NCBI RefSeq assembly: GCF_009189165.1
Contig: NZ_CP045118.1
Coordinates: 4,402,001-4,466,000, forward strand
Reading direction: 5' to 3'
Source: Pseudomonas sp. SCB32
Lineage (GTDB): Bacteria > Pseudomonadota > Gammaproteobacteria > Pseudomonadales > Pseudomonadaceae
Length of the DNA: 64,000 bases
Shown here: positions 26,862-35,674 of the stretch, one piece after another
Numbering within the stretch: position 1 is the first letter of the stretch
Layout of the letters: each line of letters starts with the position of its first letter
Notes under the pieces: model-generated
The model's database searches: none
Seen by the model: only the letters and a program-made list of their open reading frames with translations
Told to the model about the DNA's origin: nothing
Translations under genes and position numbers: made by a program

Positions 26862-27629
26862 ATGGCCCGCGCCGCTCCACCCGACTTCGACGCCACCACG
26901 GCGTCCCTCCGTGCCCTGGCCCGCAACTATCCGCGTGGCCTGCACATCGAGCCGCACTCCCATGACTGGGGGCAGGTGCTCTATGCGATGTCCGGGGTGA
27001 TGTGGGTGGAGACCGCACAGGAAGCGCTGCTGGTGCCACCCAACCGCGCCGTCTGGCTACCACCGCAGGTGCCCCATGGCATCCGCGTGGTCAGCGAACT
27101 GCAGATGCGCAATATCTACCTGCGGCCTGGGACAGCGGACTCCCTGGGCGAACAGGTACAGGCCTTCGAGGTCGGCGGCCTGCTGCGCGAGCTGATCGTG
27201 CACCTGGTCGAGCACGAGCGCGCACCGGACACCGACTATTACCAGGCGCTGTCGCACCTGGCCGTGCTGGAGCTGCAACGGGCGCGCAGCCTGTTGCTAC
27301 GGGTGCCGCTGCCGGATGAGTCCGACCGCCGCCTGCTGAACCTTTGCCTGGCGGTAATGGCCGAGCCGACCCAGGAGATTTCCTTCGAGCAACACGCCGC
27401 CGACGCCGGCGCCAGCGTGCGCACCCTCGCCCGCCTGTTCCAGCGCAGCCTGGGCATGGGCTTCGCCCAGTGGCGACGGCAGGTGCAGCTGGCCACCGCG
27501 GTGGCGCAACTCAGCGAGGGCCTGCCGGTGGGCCAGATCGCCCATGGCCTGGGTTATCAGCCGGGGAGCTTCAGCGAGATGTTTCGGCGGGAGCTGGGGG
27601 TGGCGCCGTCGGAGTATTGCGGGAAGTAG
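26862..27629 (+). CDS. AraC family regulator with cupin sensor domain
   Basis: 255 residues. The N-terminal cupin-like AraC_binding domain has LHIEPHSHDWGQVLYAMSG and VPPNRAVWLPPQVPHGI (residues about 25-70). The C-terminal AraC domain (about 155-250) carries FEQHAADAGASVRTLARLFQ and VGQIAHGLGYQPGSFSEMFRRELG. The long upstream open frame is antisense to hpd; the ATG at 26862 begins the domain sequence. It is divergent from hpd, and from memory PAO1 has a regulator in the same place. Targets and ligand are unknown. Confidence 0.87.
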   Translation: MARAAPPDFDATTASLRALARNYPRGLHIEPHSHDWGQVLYAMSGVMWVETAQEALLVPPNRAVWLPPQVPHGIRVVSELQMRNIYLRPGTADSLGEQVQAFEVGGLLRELIVHLVEHERAPDTDYYQALSHLAVLELQRARSLLLRVPLPDESDRRLLNLCLAVMAEPTQEISFEQHAADAGASVRTLARLFQRSLGMGFAQWRRQVQLATAVAQLSEGLPVGQIAHGLGYQPGSFSEMFRRELGVAPSEYCGK

Positions 27630-27668
27630 TCGATCTGCAGGTGGGCATAAAGCGTTATCCACCGTCTT

Positions 27669-28495
27669 GTTCGGTGTTTCTGCGCCGCTTCGGCGTGTGC
27701 TGAGAGATCTTGTTTCGCCCCCTCGGGCAAGTCACTTTGCCAAACGACGGATGGCCGCCCCACGCAAAGTAACCCAAAGTCTCGTCCCGACATCCGGCCC
27801 CGGCTTCGCCGGGGTCCCCTCGCTCCGGTATCGCTCCGAGGGTCGGCGTAGAAGGGCCATCCCTGGCCCTCTACGCCTCTCGCGGCATCCATGCCGCTCG
27901 CCCCTCTGCGCAATACCTCCACTCGGCCTCCTGACGGGACTCTGCGCGCGCCGGAAACTCTGGCTGCTTCATGCTGAATGGCGCTTCGTAGGATGGCGTA
28001 GAGCGAAGCGAAACCCATCAAGGCGGATAACGCTGCGCGTTATTCGCCCTACGGGTGTTCATCCTGCAGCATGGGGGCAAAGGTGAGCCTTCGCGGACAA
28101 AGGCTAGGCGCCCCCATCTCTCCTACGAAAAGCGGTTTCCAGAGAAACTTCCGCACGCACCGGAGCGCCCCTTCAGGAGGCCGAGTGGAATCGGAGTTTC
28201 AGGGGTTGAGCGACATGGATGTCGCGAGAGCGTCGTTGGGCCATGGATGGCCCGTCGACACGGGCCCCTGAAACTGCGATGGAGCGAGGGAAACGGAGCG
28301 CAGCGTAGTAACAGCCGAAGGCTGGCCCGCAGGGTGAGCGAAGCGAATCAGTCCCGCGAAGCGGGACCCGGATGCAGGGGCAAGACCTTTGGTTACTTTG
28401 CGTGGGGCGGCCATCCGTCGTTTGAGAAAAGTGACTCGCCCGAGGGGGCGAAACAAAACCTATCAGCACACACCGAAGCGGTGCAGAAACACCCA
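27669..28495. repeat. large imperfect inverted-repeat element, non-coding
   Basis: The stretch from 27630 to 28669 has no convincing gene. Its left part (27669 to about 27945) is the imperfect reverse complement of its right part (about 28160 to 28495). The outer 130 bp pair best, for example GGATGGCCGCCCCACGCAAA near 27749 against its complement near 28399. The arms contain smaller hairpins (CCCCGGCTTCGCCGGGG left, TCCCGCTTCGCGGGA right). The centre holds a GTAGG...CCTACG REP-type element (about 27980-28055). Short frames inside look like translated repeats. Confidence 0.8.
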
Positions 28496-28669
28496 AACAA
28501 GAAGCATCGCGGACGGAGTCCGCTCCTACGAAAAAAAAGCCCAGCACATCGATCCAATCCCACCACACATCTGTCCGATATTCCGAAGCCATTGACCGGC
28601 GCCAGCCGATCCCCCGCCCTAGACTTCATTCATCCCACTTCAACCGCCGAGCGCCGCGCGGAGAACACC

Positions 28670-28831
28670 ATGAGCTACCTGATCTCTCTGGCCATCGGCA
28701 CCGCCGTCGGCCTGGCCTACCACTTCCTCGATTTCCGCTCCCCGGCGCCGCCGCTGGTGGCGTTGGTCGGCCTGCTGGGCATGCAGATCGGCGAGAACGC
28801 CATGCCGCTGCTCAGCCGCTGGCTGCACTGA
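28670..28831 (+). CDS. XapX domain-containing small membrane protein
   Basis: 53 residues: two membrane segments (about 2-20 and 28-45) with GTAVGLAYHFLDFRSPAPPLVALVGLLGMQIGE, the XapX (DUF1427) pattern. Function is unknown. The ATG at 28670 follows GGAGAACACC. It lies 34 bp upstream of an oxidoreductase gene on the same strand and is probably co-transcribed with it. The in-frame sequence further upstream belongs to the non-coding repeat element. Confidence 0.82.
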   Translation: MSYLISLAIGTAVGLAYHFLDFRSPAPPLVALVGLLGMQIGENAMPLLSRWLH

Positions 28832-28865
28832 CTCGACCTTCCATCCACTGTTACGGACCCGTGCC

Positions 28866-29822
28866 ATGAAAGCCCTGCAATTCGACCGCACCGGCGACCT
28901 CGCCGCCCTGAGCCTCACCGAACTGCCCGACCCGATTCCCGCCGCCGGAGAAGTGCTGGTGGAAGTCCATGCCGCCGGCCTCAACCCCAGCGATGTGAAG
29001 AACGTGTTGGGCCGCTTCCCCTACACCACCCTGCCGCGCGTGCCGGGCCGCGACTTTGCCGGCATCGTGGTGAAAGGCCCGGCCGAGTTGCTCGGAAAAT
29101 CCGTCTGGGGCACCGGCAAGGGGCTGGGCTTCACCCGCAATGGCAGCCACGCGCAACTGATGAGCGTGCCGGCCGGCGGCGTGGCACCAATGCCCGAGCG
29201 CATGAGCTTCGCCCAGGCCGCCAGCTGCGGCGTGCCCTATACCACCGCCTGGGACGCTCTGGAGCGCAGCCAGGTGGGCGCCGGCACGCGCCTGCTGGTG
29301 ATTGGTTCGGGCGCCGTTGGCGCAGCGGCGATCGCCCTGGCCAAGGCCCTTGGCGCCGAGGTGCTGGGCGCGGTGCGCCGCGCCGAGTCGCAGGCGGAGC
29401 TGCAGGCGCAAGGCGTCCGGAGCATCCTGCTGGGCTCTGCCGACACCCTGCCCGCGCAGGTAGAAGAGCATTTCCCCGGCGGCGCCGAGGTGATCTTCGA
29501 TACCACCGGCTTCTGGCTGCCGGCGGCGGTCTCCGCGCTGGCCACCTTCGGCCGCATCGCCATCATCGCCGCACCGGTGGACGGCCATGTGCATTTGCCG
29601 GCCCTGGCGCTGTACCGCCGTGGCGGCTCGGTGGTCGGGGTCAATTCGCTGCTCTACGACACGGTGGCCTGCGCCAACATGCTGCGCCAGTTCGGCCAGT
29701 GGTTCGATGACGGCAAGCTGCCGCTGCCCACCGGCCTGCGCGAAGTGCCGCTGAGCGAGGGGGTGCAGCGCTATCGGGAAATCAACGAGGGGAGCAGCGA
29801 GAAGATCATTCTGTTGCCCTGA
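28866..29822 (+). CDS. medium-chain dehydrogenase/reductase, quinone-oxidoreductase type
   Basis: 318 residues. The GroES-like N-terminal domain (AGLNPSDVKNVLGRFPYTTLPRVPGRDFAGIV) lacks the zinc-binding cysteines of classical alcohol dehydrogenases. A Rossmann domain follows with LLVIGSGAVGAAAIALAKALGA (near 138-160). It is therefore probably an NADPH-dependent quinone or enone reductase rather than a zinc alcohol dehydrogenase. The substrate is unknown. The XapX gene lies just upstream. From memory, an oxidoreductase sits in the same place in PAO1. Confidence 0.88.
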   Translation: MKALQFDRTGDLAALSLTELPDPIPAAGEVLVEVHAAGLNPSDVKNVLGRFPYTTLPRVPGRDFAGIVVKGPAELLGKSVWGTGKGLGFTRNGSHAQLMSVPAGGVAPMPERMSFAQAASCGVPYTTAWDALERSQVGAGTRLLVIGSGAVGAAAIALAKALGAEVLGAVRRAESQAELQAQGVRSILLGSADTLPAQVEEHFPGGAEVIFDTTGFWLPAAVSALATFGRIAIIAAPVDGHVHLPALALYRRGGSVVGVNSLLYDTVACANMLRQFGQWFDDGKLPLPTGLREVPLSEGVQRYREINEGSSEKIILLP

Positions 29823-29899
29823 GTGGTTTGTAGATCAGGTGCCCTCATTCCCACCCGCTCCCAGCGGGCAGGAGTGAGGGCAAGCCCCCAGCGCCGAGC

Positions 29900-30688
29900 C
29901 TACCCCGCCGCCTGCATCGGCCGCCGCCGCGAGCCGCTGTGCGCCTGCTCCAGCGCCATGCAGTGATCGAGGAACATGCGCATGTAGCCGAAGCTCTTGC
30001 AGATCGCCTCGCGCAGGGACAGGCAGCGCGGCACCGCGAGTTGCGGGCCGCAGAGGGTGCAGATGATCTCCAGCGCTTCCCACGGGTGGTCGTCGTCGTA
30101 GCGGGCGTGCATCTTCAGCCAGCGCATGGCGTCCTTGCGACTGCCGGCAGGAAGGGTGCGCTCGTAGGCGTCGGTGGAGCACACCAGCGCCGACCACTCG
30201 CCGGTAACGCCTTCGATGGCGTAGTTGGTGGCCGCCATGGCCAACGCCAGCTCATCGCTGGAGCTGGTGTGCCAGCACCAGTGGCTGAGCGCATGCAGCT
30301 CGCCCGGCACCAGTTGGGCCTTGAGCTCGGCCAGGGTCACGCCGTAGCTCTCGGCCCAGCGCAACCAGTAGTCGGCATGATTGAGTTCGACGCGGATGTT
30401 GCGCATCAGCCAGCGCCGCGCCATGTCTTCGCCAGGGCTGCGGCCGAAGCGGGTCTTGAGCAGGTTCTGCGACATGTACAGGGGGAACTGCTCCACCACC
30501 GGCCAGCCGCCGATCAGGAAGGCGCGCAGGGTCTGGCGGCTGAGCTGGCCGTCGCGCATGCGTGCGTAGAAGGGGTGGCCGACCACCGCCTGACGACTGC
30601 TCTCGCACTCCTGCACCAGGCGCTGGGCCCAGAGGGGGTAACTGGAAAGCTCCTTGAGCGGCCCACTACGAACAAAGGTCTCGTTCAT
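29900..30688 (-). CDS. TenA/haem-oxygenase-like fold protein
   Basis: About 262 residues, all-helical. The TenA/PqqC-like segments are FLIGGWPVVEQFPLYMSQNLLKTRFG, RNIRVELNHADYWLRWAESYGV, and MAATNYAIEGVTGEWSALV. Acidic and histidine residues in ELNHADYW and ATNYAIEG suit a di-metal or haem-oxygenase-like site, but the reaction is unknown. The frame opens at 30730. I prefer the ATG at 30688 (MNETFVRSGPL) because GGAGCCTTGG precedes it and the start matches the PAO1 homologue as I remember it. It lies 76 bp downstream of rbdA on the same strand and could be co-transcribed. Confidence 0.82.
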   Translation of the reverse strand: MNETFVRSGPLKELSSYPLWAQRLVQECESSRQAVVGHPFYARMRDGQLSRQTLRAFLIGGWPVVEQFPLYMSQNLLKTRFGRSPGEDMARRWLMRNIRVELNHADYWLRWAESYGVTLAELKAQLVPGELHALSHWCWHTSSSDELALAMAATNYAIEGVTGEWSALVCSTDAYERTLPAGSRKDAMRWLKMHARYDDDHPWEALEIICTLCGPQLAVPRCLSLREAICKSFGYMRMFLDHCMALEQAHSGSRRRPMQAAG

Positions 30689-30764
30689 CCAAGGCTCCGT
30701 TGCCGATCGATCCATGCAAGCACCGGTCAAACTGGCCTCAGATTAGTCCTCCGCGGCTCCGGCG

Positions 30765-33224
30765 TCACCGTCTGGAGGTTGTGTTCGCTCCAGCGGTCGC
30801 CATTTCCGTCTCCCGCAGGAAGCTGCGGTTGAAGGGTTGCGGCCGGGCGAGGCCATAGCCCTGAGCATAGTCGACGCCGATTTCCCGCAGGACTTCGAGT
30901 ATTTCCATCGACTCGACGAACTCGGCCACCGTGCGCTTGCCCATGACGTGGCCGATCTGGTTGATCACCTGGACCATGGCCCGGTCGATCGGATCGTCGA
31001 GCATGTCCTTGATGAAGCTGCCGTCGATCTTCAGGTAGTCCACCGGCAGGTGCTTGAGGTAGACGAAGGAGGACATGCCGGCGCAGAAGTCGTCGAGGGA
31101 GAAGCGGTAGCCCAGGGCCTTGAGCTCCTGGATGAAGCGCGTCGCGTTGACCAGGTTGGCGATCGCGCTGGTTTCGGTCACCTCGAAGCAGATGCTCGCC
31201 GGGGCGATGCCATAGCGCGGCTGCAGGTCGCGCAGGAAGTCGAGGAAAGTGTCATCGCCGATGGTCGCTCCCGACAGGTTGATCGCGCAGGTATGGATCG
31301 GCTCGTAATCCCCTTCCATCGCACGGGCTGCCAGGGTCTTGAAGGCACTCTCGACCACCCAGCGGTCGATGTCGGGCATCAGTCCGTAGCGCTCCGCGGC
31401 GGGAATGAAGTTGATCGGGGCCACCAGGCGGCCACTTTCATCGTTCAGGCGCAGCAGCAACTCGACATGGGCGCCCTCGTCCGCGCGCGCATCGACCGGG
31501 AAGATCGCCTGCGCATAAAGACAGAAGCGCTCCTCGTCGAGGGCCAGGCGGATGCGCTGGACCCACGCCATCTCGCCCACACGGGTCGACAGCTCGGTAT
31601 CGTCGGGGCGGAACACCTGGGCGCGATTGCGGCCCTTCTCCTTGGCCATGTAGCAGGCCATGTCGGCGCAGCGCAGCGCCTCCTCGACGGACACCAGCAT
31701 CGACGAGACATGCACCACGCCGATGCTGACGGTGATGTTGAACGGCCGGGTTTCCCAGATGAAATGCAGGCCCTGGATGGTCAGGCGGATACGTTCGCCG
31801 ATCTGTTCCGCCATTTCCGGCGGGCAGTTCTCCAGCAGGATGCCGAACTCGTCGCCGCCCAGCCGCGCCAGGGTGTCGCCGTCGCGCAGGCACTGCTGCA
31901 ATACCGAGCACACCTGGCGCAGCAGCTCGTCGCCGGCGGCATGGCCGCAGGTGTCGTTGACCAGCTTGAACTGGTCCAGGTCCAGGTACATCAGCGCATG
32001 GCGGTCATCCATGTGCACCGAGCGTTCCATCGCCTGCTTTAGGCGGAATTCGAACTCGCGGCGGTTGGTCAGGCCGGTCAGCGCATCGTGGGTTGCCTGC
32101 CATGACAGGCTGGCCATGTACTGGCGCTCGCGGGTCATGTCATGCATCACCAGCACCACGCCGACCACCCGACCGTCAGCATGGATCGGCGTGCCCACCA
32201 GCGTCACCGCCACGCTGGTACCGTCCAGGCGCTGGATCAGCTTGCTCGACTCACTGCCGCCATCCACTTCGCCACGCAGGATCTGCCCCACCAACGGCAG
32301 GCCTTCTTCCTGATTGGCCTCGTCGAATATCCGCAGCAGCGAGCGCAACGGCAGGCCGACCGCCATGTTGCTGTCCCAGCCAATCAACCGCTCGGCGGCG
32401 GGGTTGAAATAGGCGATGCACTCCTGGGCATCGAGGGTCACCACACCGTCGCCGATCGCCGCCAGGGTGGTCTGCGCGCGCTCCTTCTCGGCGTCCAGGG
32501 CGCTTTCGAAGGCCCGCTGCTGACGCACCAGCTTGAGAGTCCGCCAGATCGCCAGGAGGATCAGCGCCAGCCCCGCCAGGCAGTTGACCACCAGCAGCAC
32601 CCACATCAGCATCCGCGAACCCTTGCCCAGGGCGGCGGAGAAGGCCATGGCCGCTGGCGTCACACCTTCGTTGATGCCCTGGATGCGGTTGTTCCAGTAA
32701 CTCAGGTCGCCGGGGTTGACCGTGCCGGCACGGATGCTCGCGTGCATCTCGTCGGCCACCTGCAGGAGCTGGTCGAGGAAGGTGTCGCCGACGATCCAGC
32801 GCTTCACCGCCTCGTCGAAGAAGCTGTACTCGTGGAAGTAGCGGTACAGCCAGATCAGGCTGTTGACGTCATCGGGGTGATTGCCGCCATCCAGCGCGCC
32901 GCGCCGCGCCTGCTCGATATCCGGCGGGTCCTGGTCGAGGGCCGCGCGGAAGGTGCGGTCACCCAGGGGAATGGCAATCGCTGCCTCGTAGCGGCGGTAG
33001 TCTTCCGGGTCGCGGGTCTGGCCATAACGCTGCAGGTAGTGGATGGCATCCTTCTGCCCCTTCGACCAGAGGCTTTCGCCACCCACGTACGCCCGCACGC
33101 CGGAAAGAATGTACAGACTGCCGGCGCCGATCAGCGCCTGCAACAGCACCACGGCCATGAACGGCCATATCAGCCGTAGCAGCCGTGTTCTTCGACGGTT
33201 CGGCAAAAGCCCCGAGGCATCCAT
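30765..33224 (-). CDS. rbdA: RbdA-type PAS-GGDEF-EAL cyclic-di-GMP enzyme
   Basis: 819 residues. A first membrane helix (about 15-40), a periplasmic sensor region (about 41-205) and a second helix (about 206-228) are followed by a short coil, a PAS domain (about 245-365), GGDEF (intact LGGDEFGILL near 456) and an EAL domain (from about 565). The EAL signature reads ELLLR near 588, and the C-terminal DDFCAGMSSFVYLKHLPVDYLKIDGSFI is intact. RbdA in P. aeruginosa is a phosphodiesterase, stimulated through its GGDEF domain, that promotes biofilm dispersal. The frame opens at a TTG at 33260; the ATG at 33224 after GAAGGAAG is more likely. Confidence 0.92.
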   Translation of the reverse strand: MDASGLLPNRRRTRLLRLIWPFMAVVLLQALIGAGSLYILSGVRAYVGGESLWSKGQKDAIHYLQRYGQTRDPEDYRRYEAAIAIPLGDRTFRAALDQDPPDIEQARRGALDGGNHPDDVNSLIWLYRYFHEYSFFDEAVKRWIVGDTFLDQLLQVADEMHASIRAGTVNPGDLSYWNNRIQGINEGVTPAAMAFSAALGKGSRMLMWVLLVVNCLAGLALILLAIWRTLKLVRQQRAFESALDAEKERAQTTLAAIGDGVVTLDAQECIAYFNPAAERLIGWDSNMAVGLPLRSLLRIFDEANQEEGLPLVGQILRGEVDGGSESSKLIQRLDGTSVAVTLVGTPIHADGRVVGVVLVMHDMTRERQYMASLSWQATHDALTGLTNRREFEFRLKQAMERSVHMDDRHALMYLDLDQFKLVNDTCGHAAGDELLRQVCSVLQQCLRDGDTLARLGGDEFGILLENCPPEMAEQIGERIRLTIQGLHFIWETRPFNITVSIGVVHVSSMLVSVEEALRCADMACYMAKEKGRNRAQVFRPDDTELSTRVGEMAWVQRIRLALDEERFCLYAQAIFPVDARADEGAHVELLLRLNDESGRLVAPINFIPAAERYGLMPDIDRWVVESAFKTLAARAMEGDYEPIHTCAINLSGATIGDDTFLDFLRDLQPRYGIAPASICFEVTETSAIANLVNATRFIQELKALGYRFSLDDFCAGMSSFVYLKHLPVDYLKIDGSFIKDMLDDPIDRAMVQVINQIGHVMGKRTVAEFVESMEILEVLREIGVDYAQGYGLARPQPFNRSFLRETEMATAGANTTSRR

Positions 33225-33561
33225 AGCGTGCTTCAACTTCCTTCTTCTTATCCCTGACAAGCTGCACCGGGCGGTTCAGGCTCGCGCCGCCAAGGGGAAA
33301 TTCTGCGTTACTACCTTTTACTCATAGCCGATCACGGAGAATCCTCAAACCGCATAGCAGGGCCCTTGGTCGGCTGACGAAGTGTTGTTCTGGTGAAACT
33401 CTGACGGCCCGATGCCTCGCCCTGCCCATCTGCGCCACTCGTCGGAAGCCCTGCACCCGACCAACGGCCAGCCATGGCGCCGTACCCCGGTGCCTTGCGC
33501 GAAGAAAGGCCATGAGCCATACCTCTGCCAATCGTGCAATCTGCAAGCCTGGAGTAACCCC
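33225..33561. other. rbdA / LuxR-regulator intergenic region
   Basis: 337 bp between divergent genes. No gene, REP element or clear operator was seen. GGAGTAACCCC just before 33562 is the ribosome-binding site of the LuxR-family gene. Confidence 0.4.
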
Positions 33562-34665
33562 ATGCCGAGTCGGGATATGGACGTGCTGTACGACCAGCTG
33601 GTGGGACTTTCCTATGAATGCGTGCTCGACGAGAGCGCCTGGCTGCCCTTGCTCTCCGGCCTGCTCGGCGCCACCGGCCGCCAGCAGGGCGCCCTGCTGT
33701 TCTGGGACCAGACCCAGGCAGGCGCACTGGCGAGCGAGATCAACCTGTGCGATCCCGGCGCCATCGAGCTGTACAACCGCGACTACTGCAATATCGATCC
33801 GTCCAAGGGCTTCATGGTCCACCGCCCCGTGGGCAACTGGTACCACGACCTGGTGGAGTTCGGCCCGGAGCGCATCCGCCGCGACCCCTACTATCAGGAA
33901 TTCCAGCTGCCCAACGACATGCTCAACGTGTCCTGCCTGAAGCTCAACGAGCAGGCCAGCGCCGGCATCTACCTGTCGGTGCTGACCAGCGTCGGTGCGC
34001 GCTATCCCACGCCCGACGAACAGGCCCTGCTGAACCGCCTGAGCCAGCACCTGGTCCGCGCGGCGCGGATGTTCGAGCGGATCGGCGACATGCGCCAGGA
34101 GCTTTCCAAGCGCGACCTGCTGCTCGACCAGCATCCCACGCCACTCTGGCTGCTCGATGGCAACACCCGCGTGCTCTATGCCAACCAGGCCGCACAGCAG
34201 CAGCTGCGGCAACAGAAAGCGGCCTTCTATGAAGTCTTCGGCCGTCTGCACTACCGCCGGCACAATGCCCGCCTGCAGGCACTGGTGCGCCACGCCGCTC
34301 CTCGCCAGGGCAAGGGGAAGGCGGGCTGGTTGCCGCTGAGCGACAGCAGCGCGCTCGAACTGCTGGTCACCCCGGTGCCGGCCGAAGCCGGCTTCAACCA
34401 GGCCTTCCAGCGGCCACTGGCCCTGCTCGCCCTGCTCGACCCGCAGCGCCAGAGCCGGCTGCTCGGCGAACTGTTCGGCCTTACTCCGGCCGAGCAGCGC
34501 CTGGGCGACCTGCTGGTGCGCGGGCTCTCACCGGAGCAATGCACCGAGCACCTGGGCACCTCCATCAATACCGTGCGCAGCCAGTTGCGCGCGCTGTTCC
34601 GCAAGACCCACACCAGCCGCCAGGCCGAGCTGGTCAGCCTGTTGGTGCGCCTGGGCCAGCGCTGA
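33562..34665 (+). CDS. LuxR-family transcriptional regulator (HTH only at C-terminus)
   Basis: 367 residues. The N-terminal about 200 residues (MDVLYDQLVGLSYECVLDESAWLPLL..., IDPSKGFMVHRPVGNWYHDL) and a middle region with PTPLWLLDGNTRVLYANQAAQQQL (near 195-220), which looks PAS-like, precede a LuxR HTH (about 300-365: LTPAEQRLGDLLVRGLSPEQCTEHLGTSINTVRSQL). No autoinducer-binding domain, receiver or signal synthase is seen, so the input is unknown. The upstream frame to 33412 lacks a better start. It sits between rbdA and the methyltransferase, where PAO1, as remembered, has no such genes. Confidence 0.85.
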   Translation: MPSRDMDVLYDQLVGLSYECVLDESAWLPLLSGLLGATGRQQGALLFWDQTQAGALASEINLCDPGAIELYNRDYCNIDPSKGFMVHRPVGNWYHDLVEFGPERIRRDPYYQEFQLPNDMLNVSCLKLNEQASAGIYLSVLTSVGARYPTPDEQALLNRLSQHLVRAARMFERIGDMRQELSKRDLLLDQHPTPLWLLDGNTRVLYANQAAQQQLRQQKAAFYEVFGRLHYRRHNARLQALVRHAAPRQGKGKAGWLPLSDSSALELLVTPVPAEAGFNQAFQRPLALLALLDPQRQSRLLGELFGLTPAEQRLGDLLVRGLSPEQCTEHLGTSINTVRSQLRALFRKTHTSRQAELVSLLVRLGQR

Positions 34666-34786
34666 TCCAAGCGGCGTCATCATTCATTCAGATGATGGAC
34701 TAGGGTCGCGTCCCCCCTAACGTGGTGACTGAAACACCGGCCCGGAGGGGGGCCGGCCACGCAATCGGCATCCCAGGTGGACGGCA

Positions 34787-35674
34787 ATGGACAATCGGAC
34801 CCAGCAGAATCCGGAATCGATCAAACAGGCCATCGAAGAACTCGAACAGCAACTGCGCCGTATCAAGGACAGCAACTCCCAGTTGCTGGCGCTGGCCACC
34901 GGTCACTCCGCGCCCGTGGAGCAATCCCGGGTGCTGCCCTTCCCCCGTCGGCGCGAGCGGCCCATGGGTGAAGGCGCCGGCAACGCCGTGCTGCTGGACT
35001 ACCTCTACGGTATCGACAGCAGCCTGCCCTCGCTGCTGCCCGACGGGCCCACCGACGAGCTGTTCCGCTACGCCAGCTCGGCGCCGGCCTCGCGCGCCCT
35101 GCGCTCGCGACGCCAGTTGCTGGCCCGGGAGATCGACCGCACCTGCGAGCAACTCGGCGGCCAGGCACGCATCCTCTGCGTGGGCTGCGGCCACCTGCGC
35201 GAGGCGGACCTTTCGCGGGCGCTGCGCAACGGTCACTTCCGTGAGTTCGTCGCCCTCGACACCCCGTTGCAGTCGCTGCAAACCGTGGAGTCCTGCTACG
35301 CCTCGCAGGGCATACGGGCGGTGCAGTGCAGCCTGGACGAGCTGTTCTACAGCCGGGCCGACCTGCGTCATTTCGACCTGATTTACTGCGCCGGGCTCTA
35401 TGAAGTTCTCGATGACCAGGACGCCCGCGACCTCACCCGCAACCTGTTCGCCCGCCTGCTGCCGGGTGGGCGCCTGCTACTGAGCAACTTCCTGCCGGGG
35501 ATACCGGATATCGCCTACCTCGAAGGGCTGCTGGACTGGCAGCCGCACTACCGCAGCGACGCCGCGATGATCGACCTGCTGCAGGGCGTGACCTACAACG
35601 ACATCGCCCACACCCGGATCTTCCATGACCTGGGCCACTGCGTGACCTTCCTGGAAGTCACCCGCTACGGCTGA
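34787..35674 (+). CDS. SAM-dependent class I methyltransferase with N-terminal coiled coil
   Basis: 295 residues. Residues about 8-32 (SIKQAIEELEQQLRRIKDS) form a likely coiled coil. The Rossmann core begins at RILCVGCGHLREADLSRAL (motif I, near 127) with FVALDTPLQSL (motif II) and FDLIYCAGLYEVLDD. LLPGGRLLLSNFLPG marks the late strands. The substrate is unknown. AGGTGGACGGCA precedes the ATG. It is 121 bp downstream of the LuxR gene in the same direction, so they may form a unit. Its stop codon directly abuts the stop of the convergent ABC exporter gene. Confidence 0.87.
   Translation: MDNRTQQNPESIKQAIEELEQQLRRIKDSNSQLLALATGHSAPVEQSRVLPFPRRRERPMGEGAGNAVLLDYLYGIDSSLPSLLPDGPTDELFRYASSAPASRALRSRRQLLAREIDRTCEQLGGQARILCVGCGHLREADLSRALRNGHFREFVALDTPLQSLQTVESCYASQGIRAVQCSLDELFYSRADLRHFDLIYCAGLYEVLDDQDARDLTRNLFARLLPGGRLLLSNFLPGIPDIAYLEGLLDWQPHYRSDAAMIDLLQGVTYNDIAHTRIFHDLGHCVTFLEVTRYG

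Noticed and set aside
27557..28629. Several 60-180 residue open frames on both strands after the AraC gene
   Set aside because: They coincide with the inverted-repeat element, contain repeat-derived peptide patterns on both strands, and have no ribosome-binding sites or domains.
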